This document shows, in pieces, positions 12,252 to 24,244 of a DNA stretch of 64,000 bases. The stretch's first letter is position 1; each line of letters begins with the position of its first letter. The position numbers and the translations under genes were made by a program. The notes under the pieces were generated by a model, which searched no databases, was not told where the DNA came from, and saw only the letters and a program-made list of their open reading frames with translations. Origin of the DNA: Siphonodentalium dalli (taxonomy: Eukaryota; Mollusca; Scaphopoda; Gadilida; Siphonodentaliidae); contig CP136067.1 of the NCBI GenBank assembly GCA_032622095.1, positions 57,393,899-57,457,898 of the forward strand. The letters are read 5' to 3'.

Positions 12252-12715
12252 ATAGTCACCTTTCGCACAATGAACTACTATGCTGATTCCGAATACGTCA
12301 CTAGAATTTGTGTTCTTGCTATCAGTTGTCGTTTTGCCATATCCGTAGTTACGATTACGGTTTCGTGTTTCTCAACTTAACTCGCAAATATATCATAGTA
12401 ATACGTTCAATGTCGTTTCTCTTGTCCTCAATATGTGAGTTGACTCTGATATTGTGTCTTCAAATTGGAACTTGGAAGGTATAAGCTATAAGCTTATATC
12501 TTACAATTTAACAACATAATTAAGTAAAAAATAATTACGACAAACAGAACCACACCACCTCAGTGCGAGTGGAAAGATGTTTGAACGGCACAGTTTTCTC
12601 ACAAACGGACTCGTAGCCGTCAATTCAAGGTTTTTGGACCGTCCCAAAATTTACGAATAGTATTAGCTATTCGCATTTCTTATCAATAGAAGTTCATTGT
12701 GCGAAAGGTGACTAT
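12252..12715. mobile_element. TA-flanked MITE with about 24-bp terminal inverted repeats
   Basis: ATAGTCACCTTTCGCACAAT at the left end is mirrored at the right end, and both ends are flanked by TA (12250-12251 and 12716-12717). It is 464 bp with no coding capacity. The TA duplication fits Tc1/mariner-type or similar non-autonomous elements. A small internal palindrome sits around 12653-12674. It lies in the putative 3' UTR intron of the bHLH gene. Confidence 0.85.
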
Positions 12716-12717
12716 TA

Positions 12718-12838
12718 TAGTCACATTATAACGATATATGTTGCTATATTTATATACCCAGATGGTTTATTTATTTATTAATGTCACAATATAACGATAT
12801 ATATTGCTATATATATATATCCAGATGGTGTATTTATT
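12718..12838. repeat. Two-copy tandem duplication
   Basis: Two adjacent copies of a roughly 65-bp unit containing ATAACGATATAT, GCTATAT and CCAGATGGT, with a few differences. It lies between the MITE and the terminal exon of the bHLH gene. Confidence 0.75.
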
Positions 12839-12890
12839 CGACACACATCCATAACCCGTGTACTTAATATCGAATTCATGTTCATTTCAG

Positions 12891-13110
12891 GCAACACAGG
12901 AGGTATATATGTACTGGTGTTCGAGCTGCAGCTGTCTAATCCCAAAAGAACACTGTCAATCTCTCGTATCCGTCCTCACGCATGGCGCTAAGCTAACTTC
13001 CTGCTTCATACACGAACATCTACCACCAAACTACGACAGTCTTTTTATTACATTATAAATGATGATTATGTTTGTTGTTTATGTTAAATAAATTATATCA
13101 TGTTAAATAT
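12891..13110 (+). other. Probable terminal 3' UTR exon of the bHLH gene
   Basis: A strong acceptor (TTCATTTCAG) ends at 12890, and a poly(A) signal AATAAA lies at 13087-13092. No frame matches a known protein. Joined to the donor five bases after the bHLH stop (10927), it would form a spliced 3' UTR; a junction that close to a stop does not normally trigger nonsense-mediated decay. The transcript end is estimated. Confidence 0.4.
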
Positions 13111-13716
13111 TAATATTAGTATGTGATTATTACACACCCAGTATGCATCTGAGGTATATAGGCAGACGTCGGTAGATGGATGGGTGTCCTCAGACTGTCC
13201 TGTGGTATGCCTGTTCGGTTATAAGGACACGCTAAATGCAAATACAGTCTATTTGTTCTTCTTTCCACACTTTTATTTGAGACCACAAACTCAAGACATT
13301 CGATAGAATAACGCCCATGTCCAAACTTTACTGACAACAGTGTCATATACAGACATTTCCGACAGTTTCTAGTTCACATAGGAACGATCTTCACCTCACG
13401 CAGAAACAGGACACAGGACACGATGTGAGAAACTCCTATATATCAATATAGAGTAATGTACCCTGCATGGGGAATTTCAGCTGACATTGTACCCCGGACT
13501 TTTCCACATTATAGTACGGTTTAGGTCGAACCGTATAACTTCAAACTTCAGGCGACACTATAGTTACCAAATATCATGGGATACATGTGCATGGGAGCCA
13601 TACTTTCTCACAAATGTGTAAAGATTGATAAAAACGTTTGGCGACGACGAGAATCAGTGGCTGAAGTTTGAAGTTAAACGTTCTCTATCTAAACTTGCTT
13701 ATTGTAACGTTCTATT
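13111..13716. other. Intergenic stretch, nothing recognised
   Basis: No gene or clear element found. The minus-strand open frame at 13116-13346 has no recognisable domain. Confidence 0.5.
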
Positions 13717-14735
13717 TTTAGCTCAAAACTTGAGCTGTTTCCATGGGTTGGTCGTCCCTGCGTCCATCAATAATTCCGTGTAGCACACCCTGCAGTTCAC
13801 ATCCCTCATCTGATCGTCATCAAACTTCACCTGGAAATCGGGGTGACCACTAGATGTGAGCTACCCATTTCTCCCCCAATTTCGTTGAAAAACATGGCCA
13901 CCATTGGCCATCTTGGAGTTCATTTTTGAGTCCATTAGCCCATATTTATTGGCGAAATATTTTTGTAAATTCACAGGCATGTTAGGGATCACATCTAGAT
14001 GGGAGCTATTGAATTTGAACGATTATCTATTTAAAATATGGCTGTCGGCAGAAATCTTGGATTTTGCTCTTTGCATCACTAAATCCGTTGGCACACCCTA
14101 CAGGCCACATCCCTCCTCCGATCGTCACAAAATCTGTTATGGATCCTCGGGAAGAATCTAGATGGGAGATTAATCATTTTCCGAATTATGTTAAATAAAT
14201 CATGGCTACCAGCGGCCATCTTGGTTTTTACTCTTTTGTATGACTAATATGTAAGCACACCCTACATGTAATATCTCTCATTAGATCGTCACCAAACTGC
14301 ATATGGATCTTCGGGGTGACCTCTAGGTGGGAGATCACCATTTTGTTTCCGCATTTTGTTTAAAAACATGGCCCCAAGTGGCCATATTGGAATTTACATT
14401 GGAATACATCGGCACACCAAGCAGCCCACAATAATTGGCGAAATGCTTTCAAAATTTACAGGCATGTATGGGGTCACCTCTAGATGGGAGCTATTGAATT
14501 TGAACGATTTTCAATGAAAAACATGGCCGCTGGCAGCCATGTGTAATTTTACTCTTTGCCTCACTAATTCCTTTGGCACACCCCGCAGGCCACACCCCTC
14601 ACCCGATCGTCACCAAACTTCACATGGGTCTTCGGGGTAACCTCTAGGTAGGAGCCTACCATTTTTCTGAATTCTGATAAAAATCATGACTGCCATGCAG
14701 CGGCCATCTCTTTGTGTGACTAAATACTTTGGAAC
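13717..14735 (+). repeat. AGCTCA-headed tandem-array element, diverged copy
   Basis: Starts TTTTTAGCTCA with a 7-bp-stem hairpin (AGCTCAAAACTTGAGCT, 13720-13736). This is followed by about six diverged units of roughly 160 bp containing CATGGCC, GGCCATCTTGGA, TTTACTCTTTGCAT, CACCAAACTTCA and GGGGTGACCTCTAG. The same architecture recurs at 46275, 57240, 58705, 60908 and 62096. Non-coding; probably a non-autonomous mobile element. Confidence 0.85.
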
Positions 14736-15779
14736 ATGAGAATCCTAAGACGTGATTAAGTTATCCCAGACGAAGTCATGTTGTCGTGAAACCCCATGGA
14801 ATATCCAATAATTCCATATCGTTGAAATATACAATCTTTCCGATGTGTATACGAAATGTGTGTAAGTGCATGAATGAATGAATACCGTCTGACTGCGATC
14901 ATCTGTATACTATGTTTGGTCTGCATGGTTTATCGTCCTGTCAGCAGCCGCTATATATATATACGCCATATCACTCAGTTGTCGATCTTATGGATAAAGG
15001 AAAGACCGAACAAAGGGTAATTTCAACCGGAACACACCCCATTGTATGTACTGGGACTAATATAACATTATGTTATATTAGTCCCAGGTATGTATAAACC
15101 AGATAAAAGAATCAGATTACCCCCGTACCCGTAGATCACAAACCAGCGCTTATTGGATTTATAACCAGCTTGGCCATTGCTGAAATGCTTATATGTTGTC
15201 TTATGTGCCATGCACCTTACCAACTGAGTTATGCACAGCCACTAAACATATCCGCATTTTGATCCGTAAACAGTCCAGTGCACGTGGTACCGACATATAT
15301 ATATTGATACGAGCTGGAAAAGGCTCCATTCGGGAGCCTTTATTCAGCGTCGGAGGGGAATGTGGCCTCTTTGTGCCTTAGCAGCCTGCGACCCATGTGT
15401 GGGCTTCGCTTCTGTTATATATAGAGCTAATATTTATTATGCTACTTCAATATATCCTCGTGCAGATAGGTTCATATTATACCTAAATATTGACATTGGT
15501 TCTTATTGGACTTATTTTAAGCTGTATTAAGTCCATACTTAATTGTACCCGTTATTCCGTTAATGGCGCGGGCCACATTATTTGGAAATACATATATAAA
15601 GAGCGTATACTCTAGTGCTGCAACATATCCTCGTACAAATAGGTTCATATTGGACCTAAATATTTACATAGGTTCATATTGGACTCACGGCTTATTTTAA
15701 TCTGAAATAGGCCAATGGTGAGCTTAGACACCAATAAAAAAAAACAGGAATATCATAAAAACGGAGCCATTTAACTATG
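14736..15779. other. Gene-free stretch with a perfect hairpin and a dispersed repeat
   Basis: Holds the 37-bp hairpin at 15051-15087 and, at about 15465-15710, two tandem blocks (GGTTCATATTGGACCTAAAT) related to the repeat at 3950-4180. No gene recognised. Confidence 0.55.
15051..15087. repeat. Perfect hairpin, 17-bp arms
   Basis: CTGGGACTAATATAACA and its exact complement flank three bases (TTA). A related, less symmetrical sequence (CCTGGGACTAATGTTATATT) occurs near 5036, so this may be the end or core of a small dispersed element. Confidence 0.85.
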
Positions 15780-16260
15780 ATTTTGGGACATATACATATA
15801 GGTCAGAAGAGACAATGTCGGCATTCGCAAACTGCGCTCGCCATATCGCGAACCCGTGACTGTCGTTCTCCATGTTTTGTTGAGCGACAGAGCGCATGCG
15901 TGCATGTTATCATCGAAAATAAGCGCATGCGTGGATTGTCATTGTCGTCAGAGGCGCGGGGACTCCCATCGCGTAGCAAACCGTCTGATCCAACTGTGCA
16001 ATTAAGACATGTTATTACGTTTTATGACCAATCAATTCTGACTTAAGTGCGATCAAGGAAATGCGCCTGATAATTACTGGAACGATTGTTCCACTGTCTT
16101 ATTAAAATAACCGTCACCGCCCATGATATCGAACGCTGGGAACAGCACGTGACACACGGCGCGCCGCCATTGACGCACTGCGGCGGACACCACGCACCTC
16201 GGGCGCCTGTCACATCCATATTTTTATCATATGTTATAATTCTCATTTTTGTTCGTAACC
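15780..16260. promoter_or_regulatory. CpG-rich patch with NRF1-like and E-box motifs
   Basis: Unusually GC/CpG-rich for this window. It includes two GCGCATGCGTG words (about 15892 and 15922), close to the NRF1 consensus, a CACGTGAC E-box (about 16147) and GGCGCGCC (about 16158). It resembles a TATA-less promoter, yet no adjacent gene could be identified on either strand. It may instead be a repeat rich in CpG. Open frames on both strands here are explained by base composition. Confidence 0.3.
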
Positions 16261-16392
16261 ATTATTGTTTATTAAAGACCCCGATAACTGAGTAGAGAAA
16301 CTAAAGGCTTTTTATTATGAGAAAGTAAATAAACGCACGACATGTTCTATCCCATATTATTTGCTCTCGTGTATATATTTATAGTGCTAATT

Positions 16393-16499
16393 AAGGGGTC
16401 ACTCACACCTAAATAAATGTGTACACAGGCACCCTTCAGCACATTTTCAAAATCGGTGTACCCTTCAGCACTTTTTTTTTTAGGTGAGAGTGACCCCTT
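16393..16499. mobile_element. 107-bp terminal-inverted-repeat element
   Basis: AAGGGGTCACTCACACCTAA at the left is matched, with one difference, by the complement of the right end. Inside are two copies of ACCCTTCAGCAC. The target duplication is not clear. Confidence 0.75.
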
Positions 16500-18203
16500 C
16501 GGAAAAACTAGTATATATAGCCTGAGAAAACGAAATTAGACATTATAGGCGACTTGCATGAATACATGTATCGGCACATCATTATGGAGCGTGCACATGT
16601 CAAGGAATCTTATGAGGATTTACTACCTAATTCTTGATTTTCTTCAATATACATTATATTTGTACTAACAATTCTAATTTCCTAATTATATGTATAGTGT
16701 AACTGCACATATTACTCATTTGAAACTGATATAGGCTAACCGAAACGTCTCATGCAGGCTACATGCAGTTGAGATACTCTGCAGTAGCCAGTACACATAT
16801 TAATTTTATCATTATTATTTTATAGCAACATTGGTGTTTTGTTAGTTTGTTATATTTATTTGAAAATCTATAGGCAGACAATGTTTACTCATGCAGAGTC
16901 TGGAAATTTAATGATTCAGTAAATTTATTTCTTAAAATCTGATTTCTTCAAGTTGGATTTGTAATCAAATTATAAATATTTGAAACAATCATATCAGAAC
17001 ACTAAATTTGAATGTATGATGAATGTATATGGGATGCTCTTATAAATAAGTAGCAATTCTACTGATGTCCCATCATGCATGGGGGCCTTGATCACGCATA
17101 TTCCTTATTTGAGCTCCAGCGCATTTATTCATTAATATGACTTAATATCACATGCAAAATGGAAGAAGAATATATCTATTATATTAGACGTGTATACAGA
17201 ATGTGTTGTCCTTGTTCGACTTTGTCTAGATTCTTATATCATATTGTGAGGTTATTTTGCGAAAAAATCGTGACCACCATACTTTTGCCCAAATAATATA
17301 TCCCACACACAGTGATTGTTTTCAATATTATCAATATCGCTGGGGATATACGCGAATATGACCAAACTGGAAAGCTATTTCTTTAATAGAATACATAATA
17401 TTTGTGTTAATCCCATATGTATCTGGATATGCAGCCATCGGATGGCCAGCGCATACGTGGCATTGTGGCCCGATAGTTATATGAGTATAAATGCAAGATA
17501 GAATCAGACGGGAGTTTGTATACTGGATGAAACATATACATATGTTTGGTAAAATTCCGTGTGTTCCGGGAGTTATTTTTTGTATGACGAATTACGAAAG
17601 TCATGCAAAAATCAAAAATAAATTAAACAAGTTTGGATTTCAGTTAATGGAATTTCAGAGGGAATACATATAGTTGGCAAATTTAGTATATATATAGTGG
17701 GTTGTGACAATTTGACGTCATAATGGGCCACAAATTTAGATGACACACAATGCATGCTGCAATCTTAGAACACATGTGTTAAATTCTACACAATAAGTTT
17801 TAAATTTCATCTTAAACAAAAGTGTGTAGAAATGACACATGACATATGCATTTACTCAACATTAAATATAAGTGAATATAATATAGTTAGCAGATGATAT
17901 TTGTTCTATAAGTGATACAAACCTCGTCAAGCTACAATGTTAAAAGTCTCACAGCAGCTTTAAAACTTTGTGCTACACAATTATGTGCTTTTCAGTTTTG
18001 ACACAAACACAGTGTGTATAATTATGTAACAAATTTTATAACTGCTGCCAATATTTTGTTCTGTGGTATATATAGACTTTGCAAGTTTTGTGTCTCCAAT
18101 AGAACACATCTTATCTAATAGCTATGATACACTCACCTATTCACTGATAGTCAATATTAAGGAAATTCCACCAAAACATATGTCATATGTCATTGCTACA
18201 CTA
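16500..18203. other. Gene-free stretch
   Basis: Short open frames only (for example 17491-17673), none with a recognised domain. No clear repeat boundaries seen. Confidence 0.5.
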
Positions 18204-18866
18204 TCTATTATATATTTTGGAAGATCTGTGTGTCTGTGTGTGTGTGTGTCTGTCTGTTTCCAATGGACTCGAAAACGGCCGAGCCGATTTCGATGAAACT
18301 TGCTACGTGGGGATATTTTCGGCCGGGGAGTGACATAGAATATCACGGGATTTCGATGAAACTTGGTATGTGGGGGTATTTTCGGCCGGGCAGTGCCATA
18401 GGCCTATTTATTTTCCCGTGCGACGTGACCTTGACCTTGAAATCGGGTCATTTGAAGGTCAAATGCCCGAATATCGCGGGATTTTTATGAAACTTGGTAT
18501 GTGGGGGTACTTTCGTATGGGGAGTCTCATAAGCCTATTCATTTGCCCGTGCGACGTGACCTTGACCTTGAAATCGGGTCAATTCAAGGTCAAATCGCGA
18601 ATTTTTATGGGATTTCGACGAAATTTGATACGTGGGGTTACTTTTGTCCACTGAGTGTATTGGACGGGTCGAGTCGTGACCCCGACCTGACCTTGACCTT
18701 CAAAATGATCAATTCGAGGTCAAATCGGGTAAAACCGGATGGATTTCGACGGGTACTTTTGTCCGGGCAGTGTTTTGGACGGGTCAAATCGTTACCCCAC
18801 CTGACCTTGACCTTAAAAATGGTCAATTCAAGGTCAAAGCCCGGACGAAGTCGGGTCACCTTCTAG
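18204..18866 (+). mobile_element. Non-autonomous Helitron, apparently full length
   Basis: Starts TCTATTATATAT right after an A, and ends ACCTTCTAG right before a T. Ten bases upstream of the end is a hairpin (CCCGGAC, GAA, GTCGGG). A 5' TC, a 3' CTAG with a nearby hairpin and insertion between A and T are the Helitron hallmarks. The interior is about five diverged 110-130 bp units containing GACCTTGACCTT, GGTCAA and TTCGATGAAACTTG. No Rep/helicase is encoded. The open frames inside (MKLGMWGYFRPGS-type peptides) are tandem-repeat artefacts. A second, inverted copy lies at 41628-42191. Confidence 0.85.
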
Positions 18867-19846
18867 TTTTATATATAAGATCAAATTAAAAACATATTGT
18901 GTATAATGTATACACATTTGTTCTATGAGTGTGCAGTGCAATATATATATAATGTTCGCAACTGCAAAGTTTGAATCATGATATATTAGTATACTCTAGG
19001 CCTAGAGAGCAGTTATGTCAGAATTAAATCAAACTTATGATTTTAAAATGTCCATCCAAGTAAATATAAGGAACGTTATATTCTCAACAAATGTAACGTA
19101 GTTGCATGTGTATTTATATGTCTCGCTTTGAACGAACAGATGCATCTTATAGCCAGAATAATTTTGACAAAATAGCCGGATGGTTCGTTAGTCAATCACA
19201 AAATGTCCCAACGATTTCTTGAACGACGTAGACACATGGAGGTCACGTGTCGCATCCAATGAAGAAGGAATAACGTCGATCGAGTCGTGTGTCTGTCGCG
19301 TGCGATACCAATGGGCATTTATTGTGCGGGACCATCATGATTTTGAATTCAGAATGCTTGTTATGGTCAATGTATTGGAAGAGAAATGACACACGCTCCA
19401 GTTTGAAGTCTTTCTCCATAACAATAAAGGGGTGGCCAGGGCATATAAACACTTATGAATCACCATGCACGGAATTCGAAAGATGGAAAGCAGATTGTTG
19501 GAAAATATAATTAAAGTATCCATTGTTGGAAGTATCCATTCGAACAATATATCCATTGTTGGAAATACATCCATTCCATTCCAAATTGTTGGAAGTATCC
19601 ATTCCAACAATAGCGGAGTTCTACCTCTACGTTCATAAACATTCATTACATGCATAGTATTATGCGAAATGTGCAACTTATTATAATATATTAATATGTC
19701 ATATATATAACTTTGGATCACTCTCACGTTTATAGAGGGTAGAGCATATCGTCGCCAAAATATCGACATGTATATGGCGGCTAAAGCGACTAACCCTATA
19801 TAACTAACTAAACAAGCAAACAATCGTCAATGTTAATGCTTGTTAA
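18867..19846. other. Gene-free stretch with short direct repeats
   Basis: No gene. About 19515-19612 carries five imperfect copies of TATCCATTGTTGGA in both orientations. The minus-strand 162-codon frame at 19335-19823 crosses these repeats and has no recognisable domain, so I do not call it. Confidence 0.5.
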
Positions 19847-20834
19847 GGGCTTTGTGGACCCAATTTTTCCAAAATTTCCCTAAATTTTATAGAGTCAGAA
19901 TAAAGGATTCTGTTCATGTATATTAGTAATAATAGAAACCATGCCCATTGATGCAGCATTTTGAGAGTATACTTCATGGTGGATTATGTTAGAAATACAA
20001 AATGTGAACTTTATTGAGATTTCAAAAAAAATAATTTAGAGGCAATGGTCCAAGAAAAACAAAGTCCAAATTTAAGAATCAAATATGGGAATATGTACTG
20101 AACACTGTGATGAATGATGTATTACAAAAAGAATATTATATTTCTTGAGTGTTCTTTGATAAAATGACTTTGAACCGGTTGTTGACAAATGATATACTAA
20201 CTTCAGAATATGGTTGACTGAGAGGCAGCAGTTAATGGGTCAACCTTTCATGGCTGATGTCCATTCCGATTTGAATGGCTTTTTACCAGTGTCAACAGGT
20301 GTCAAACTACAACATGCCTGTTCACCCTGAGTGAGTGGTGACCTACTTACTAGAATTACTGTGGCTATGGCAGGGGTATGATTGAGGATTAGCATTCTAT
20401 TGTCAACAGAGTCCAGAGCAGTTACAATGGCCAGCTGTTAACCCGTGCCTGCTACCACCCACATAGCCAACATGCAAGCAAGTATATATCATTTGTCAAC
20501 AACCGGTTCAAAGTCATTTTATCAAAGAACACTCAAGAAATATAATATTATTTTTGTAATACATCATTCATCACAGTGTTCAGTACATATTCCCATATTT
20601 GATTCTTAAATTTGGACTTTGTTTTTCTTGGACCATTGCCTCTAAATTATTTTTTTTTAAATCTCAATAAAGTTCACATTTTGTATTTCTAACATAATCC
20701 ACCATGAAGTATACTCTCAAAATGTTGTATCAATGGGCTCGGTTTATATTATGACTAATATACATGAACAGAATCCTTTATTCTGACTCTATAAAATTTA
20801 GGGAAATTTTGGAAAAATTGGGTCCACAAAGCCC
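19847..20834. mobile_element. TTAA-flanked foldback element with about 350-bp inverted repeats
   Basis: 988 bp flanked by TTAA at 19843-19846 and 20835-20838. The outer termini read GGGCTTTGTGGACC and its complement, and near-identical inverted arms extend about 350 bp inward (to about 20197 and from about 20483). The central about 285 bp is unique and non-coding. TTAA duplication is typical of piggyBac and a few other superfamilies; the lack of a transposase makes this a non-autonomous copy. The high arm identity suggests a recent origin or conversion between arms. Confidence 0.9.
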
Positions 20835-20838
20835 TTAA

Positions 20839-22280
20839 TATCCTATAATTTCATTTATCAGATGGCGGTGTGTGAGGCATAACTTGTCGTGTTGTTCGAT
20901 CCAGGATAGATAACTCTAAATCACAACGATAGGAACATTGAGCTCTTAATAACGAAGGAAACGGGACCGCCCGCCCCTGGTACAACCAACCCAAATCGAC
21001 CCGGGACAATCCGATCTGGGACAACCCGACCCTAATAAAGAACAGAGTGTGTGTTTGTTTAAAACTTTATTTAAAACAAATATAAAATATGGGAAACATG
21101 AGATGATATAGATACTTGTATTTCATGAATTCCACGAAAAGGCGGCCATGGATACCGATAATGGGTATTTGCATCATTGTCATGTCATCGGGGAATGTTG
21201 TTGCTTCTTCTGTATTTCATTATTACTATCCAATGAATATATTTTGGAATGGTCATTGCCCTCACTATACAATCTCTTAAACACCAGATATTGTGTGACT
21301 GGGGATCAATGATGCGCGCATGCGCAGTCAACGCATATTTTCATGTTTTGCCAAATAAGGTCAAATGAACCAAAATATCATTTTCAAGCAGCTCATGGTC
21401 ATTCTAGGTTAATAGTGGGGCATGTGTGGAAATGTTATTTTTGTCACATTTCCCATATCACAATCTGCCTCAATTACCATAGTATCCCCTTTTTGCACAT
21501 ATATTTTAGTAAAATGACGGTTTAACCCCTACCAACAACCCGTTTCTAAGGTAAAAACAGTCGCATAGCAACCGTTGCCATGGAAAGTATGTTCGTGATT
21601 GCCCCCATATCTGAAAATAATACGTGGGACCTAATATACAAATGTGCCAAGTTTTATGCTTTTATGACAATGTCCGCATTTGTTACACAAAAAACTATAC
21701 CTAAAAAAATCGCACGGTGATTCCGTCACGCCCGTTGTGTGATTCCGTCACGGCGAACAAACCGAGTTAACTAGTAATATACACATAAGTGTGTGACAAT
21801 GCGGCTTTTTTCTGCAAGTATAATGTATCTACTTTACTAATTGGGAACTGTTTCCAGGTCAGCTTGGCTGAATGAGCAGGGTTCTTCAATAGTACGGACC
21901 TACCCTCATATTGATGGCACTTTTTTGGTGATTCCGTCACGGACACAATTTGACCCAGAGTGAGATGATACTTAAATACACATATAGTTGTATATAATCA
22001 AACAACTTTGTATAGTATGTACAATGTTTTTTATTTTAAGCGGTACCCTTCTGGTCATAATTTTAGATTTTATAGGCCACAGAAAAGTGAAATTCCGTAA
22101 AATTTGGTGATTCCGTCACGCTGGAATTCATGATTTGCGAATATCTGGCTATCTGTCTGTCTGTGTTCCTTCGAAATTCACGGGAACCATCTAGATGACA
22201 CCAAAGGGGTCTAACAGGGGTAACTGTTTGCGAGGAAGATAATGGTGCGGGTTATAAAAGTTTATAAAATAACACTGTTG
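20839..22280. other. Gene-free stretch with four GTGATTCCGTCACG words
   Basis: The 14-mer GTGATTCCGTCACG, itself partly self-complementary (GTGA...TCAC), occurs at about 21717, 21748, 21929 and 22107. An NRF1-like palindrome (GCGCATGCGCA) lies at about 21315, and an X-box-like GTTGCCATGG at about 21573. No gene recognised. Confidence 0.5.
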
Positions 22281-23150
22281 TTGTCAGGGGAGGGGGAGGG
22301 GTAGAAACCAAATTTGTCGCGGATTTCCTCCAAACTTATACATAATCATCTCCATGATATGCAGAATCTACTCATCTAGTGATGTGATTTAAGTATGTCA
22401 ATAGTGTCGCCGTTCGAGTCAGTGGTGCACGGAGGGGGAGAGGGGCAGAAAAAATATATATAAATATTTAAGCACCGATTTCCTCAAAATTGGTACACAT
22501 TAGATTCCTCACGGTACAAGCAATCTAATCATGTGATTTAAAGTCGCCAAATTGGTACCGTTTGGGTGAGAGATGGGGCGGGGGCCATTAATTTGTTAGA
22601 ATTTGAGTAGTCGCCGATTACCACCAAACTTATACATAATCATCTCCATGATATCAGGAGTCTAATGGTGTGGCTTAATGGCACCAACAGCGGCGTCATT
22701 CGAGTCAGGGTGCACCGAATGGGAGAGGGGCGCCACAATATTAGATAAAAAATATGGTTAGCGCCGATTTCCACCAAATAGATAGACATTCTTCTCCGTG
22801 ATAAAAGAAATCTAATCGTGTGATTTAAAGGTCACAAATGTGTGCTGTTTTTGTTTGAGATGGGGGGGGGGGGCACTGAATTTGATAAGAATTTGCTTAG
22901 TCGCCCATTACCACCAAACTTATAATTATAATCTCCGCCATATCAGGGGTCTAATTCTGCGGTTTAAAGATGACAAAAGTTGTGCCGTTGGAGTCAGGGG
23001 TTCGTGTATCCACGGGCAGAGGGACAGCAAAATTGATAAACGATATCTTTATAGCGCCGATTTCCACCAATTTTATACATATTTTTAATCTAATCGTGTG
23101 ATTTAAAGACGACAAATTAGTGCCGTTTGGGTGAGAGATGGGAACACAAA
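22281..23150 (+). repeat. Diverged tandem array, units about 140 bp
   Basis: Repeated words CGCCGATTTCCACCAAA, TTATACATAATCATCTCC, TCTAAT, GTGTGATTTAAAG and GTGAGAGATGGGG recur roughly six times with alternating long and short spacing. It has the same style of phrase seen in the other array families of the window. Non-coding. Confidence 0.75.
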
Positions 23151-24244
23151 TATATGTTTATGGCGGTTTTAAATAGCGGATATGTGACTATTTTAACAGC
23201 TATACACCCACCACCGCGAAGCCCGCCCGTATCTTAAATTAAGCAGCAGAATAAAGAATTAATTAAATGAGCTGACGTTGGCATCGCAGCTATAATTGAA
23301 TGTCAAAAACAGCAATGAGAACTGATGGAAAATCTGTTAATTTTTCAGTTAAATTTTTCCTCGTAGGAAGCTCATCCCAAAAAGGGAAATTGGTCGTCAG
23401 AATTGGGGAATCAGTGCTCATGCCTAATATCCTATATATTCATAAACCATGGTTCTATATTCCCGGTATGAGAACATTCAGATATTTTAACCTGAAAAAG
23501 TGCATAAATCCTAACATCTAGTGGTCTAACTCCAGACAAATGCACACGGCTACGGGCAAAAGACCAGGACACACCGGCCCGGACTGACCATGCTTGTTCG
23601 GCCCGGTGTGAGAAAATTTAGAAAAACTACACACGAAAATCGCAAATCCTAGCATCTACTACATCTAGACTGGCCGAGCTCAACTGAAGCTTTCCTAGTG
23701 TTGGAAATTTCAAACTTCATACTCAACCTCAGGCTGGAAAATTCTCCAACTGATGACGATTTCAGCCCACAAGTTTGACCAAATGTAGTAAATTGTTGTT
23801 TTGTTAAACTAATTAGCAGTTTTGTATTGGCCACGGGGGAGGGACAATGACCATGTTCGGCCCGGTGTCAGGTGTGCGAAAATTTCGAAATCTGAACAAG
23901 AAAATCGCAAAATCCTAGCCTCAAGCCTTCATGGAGTTGCAAATTTCAAACCTGTCACCCCCCCCCTAATGTTGAAAAATGTCCACCTGATGACCATCTC
24001 AATCCAAAATTTTGACAATAAATAGGAAAATATGCAAATATTGGTCCAAAAACAATTAATTCCCCCCAATAAATTGTTTGAAAATCAAACTACAATAACA
24101 TTTTCAACCTATTGTCGGTGTGAAATTTCCAACTGTTGAAATTTTTTAACAAAGTTGGGGGGGGGGTGAGACCCCCCAAACCCCCTCCCCATGTCTGTTC
24201 ACGAAAACTAATTTTGATCCACGTGGCTAATTATAATAATGTTA
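23151..24244. repeat. Diverged two-copy repeat upstream of ILRUN
   Basis: About 23560-23650 and about 23850-23930 share GGCCCGGTGT, GAAAATTT, GAAAATCGCAAA and TCCTAGC. The rest is AT-rich with a G run at about 24157-24165. No gene. Confidence 0.55.

Noticed and set aside
18230-18866. Open frames giving MKLGMWGYFRPGS-type peptides
   Set aside because: They arise from tandem units of a Helitron; the same peptides appear on the minus strand at 41852-42130 in the inverted copy.
19335-19823. 162-codon minus-strand frame, the longest in the window
   Set aside because: No recognised domain, crosses short direct repeats (TPLLLEWILPT-like internal repetition), no splice or promoter support.
21305-21330. 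NRF1-like GCGCATGCGCA as a promoter
   Set aside because: A single motif in AT-rich DNA with no exon or other promoter signal nearby.
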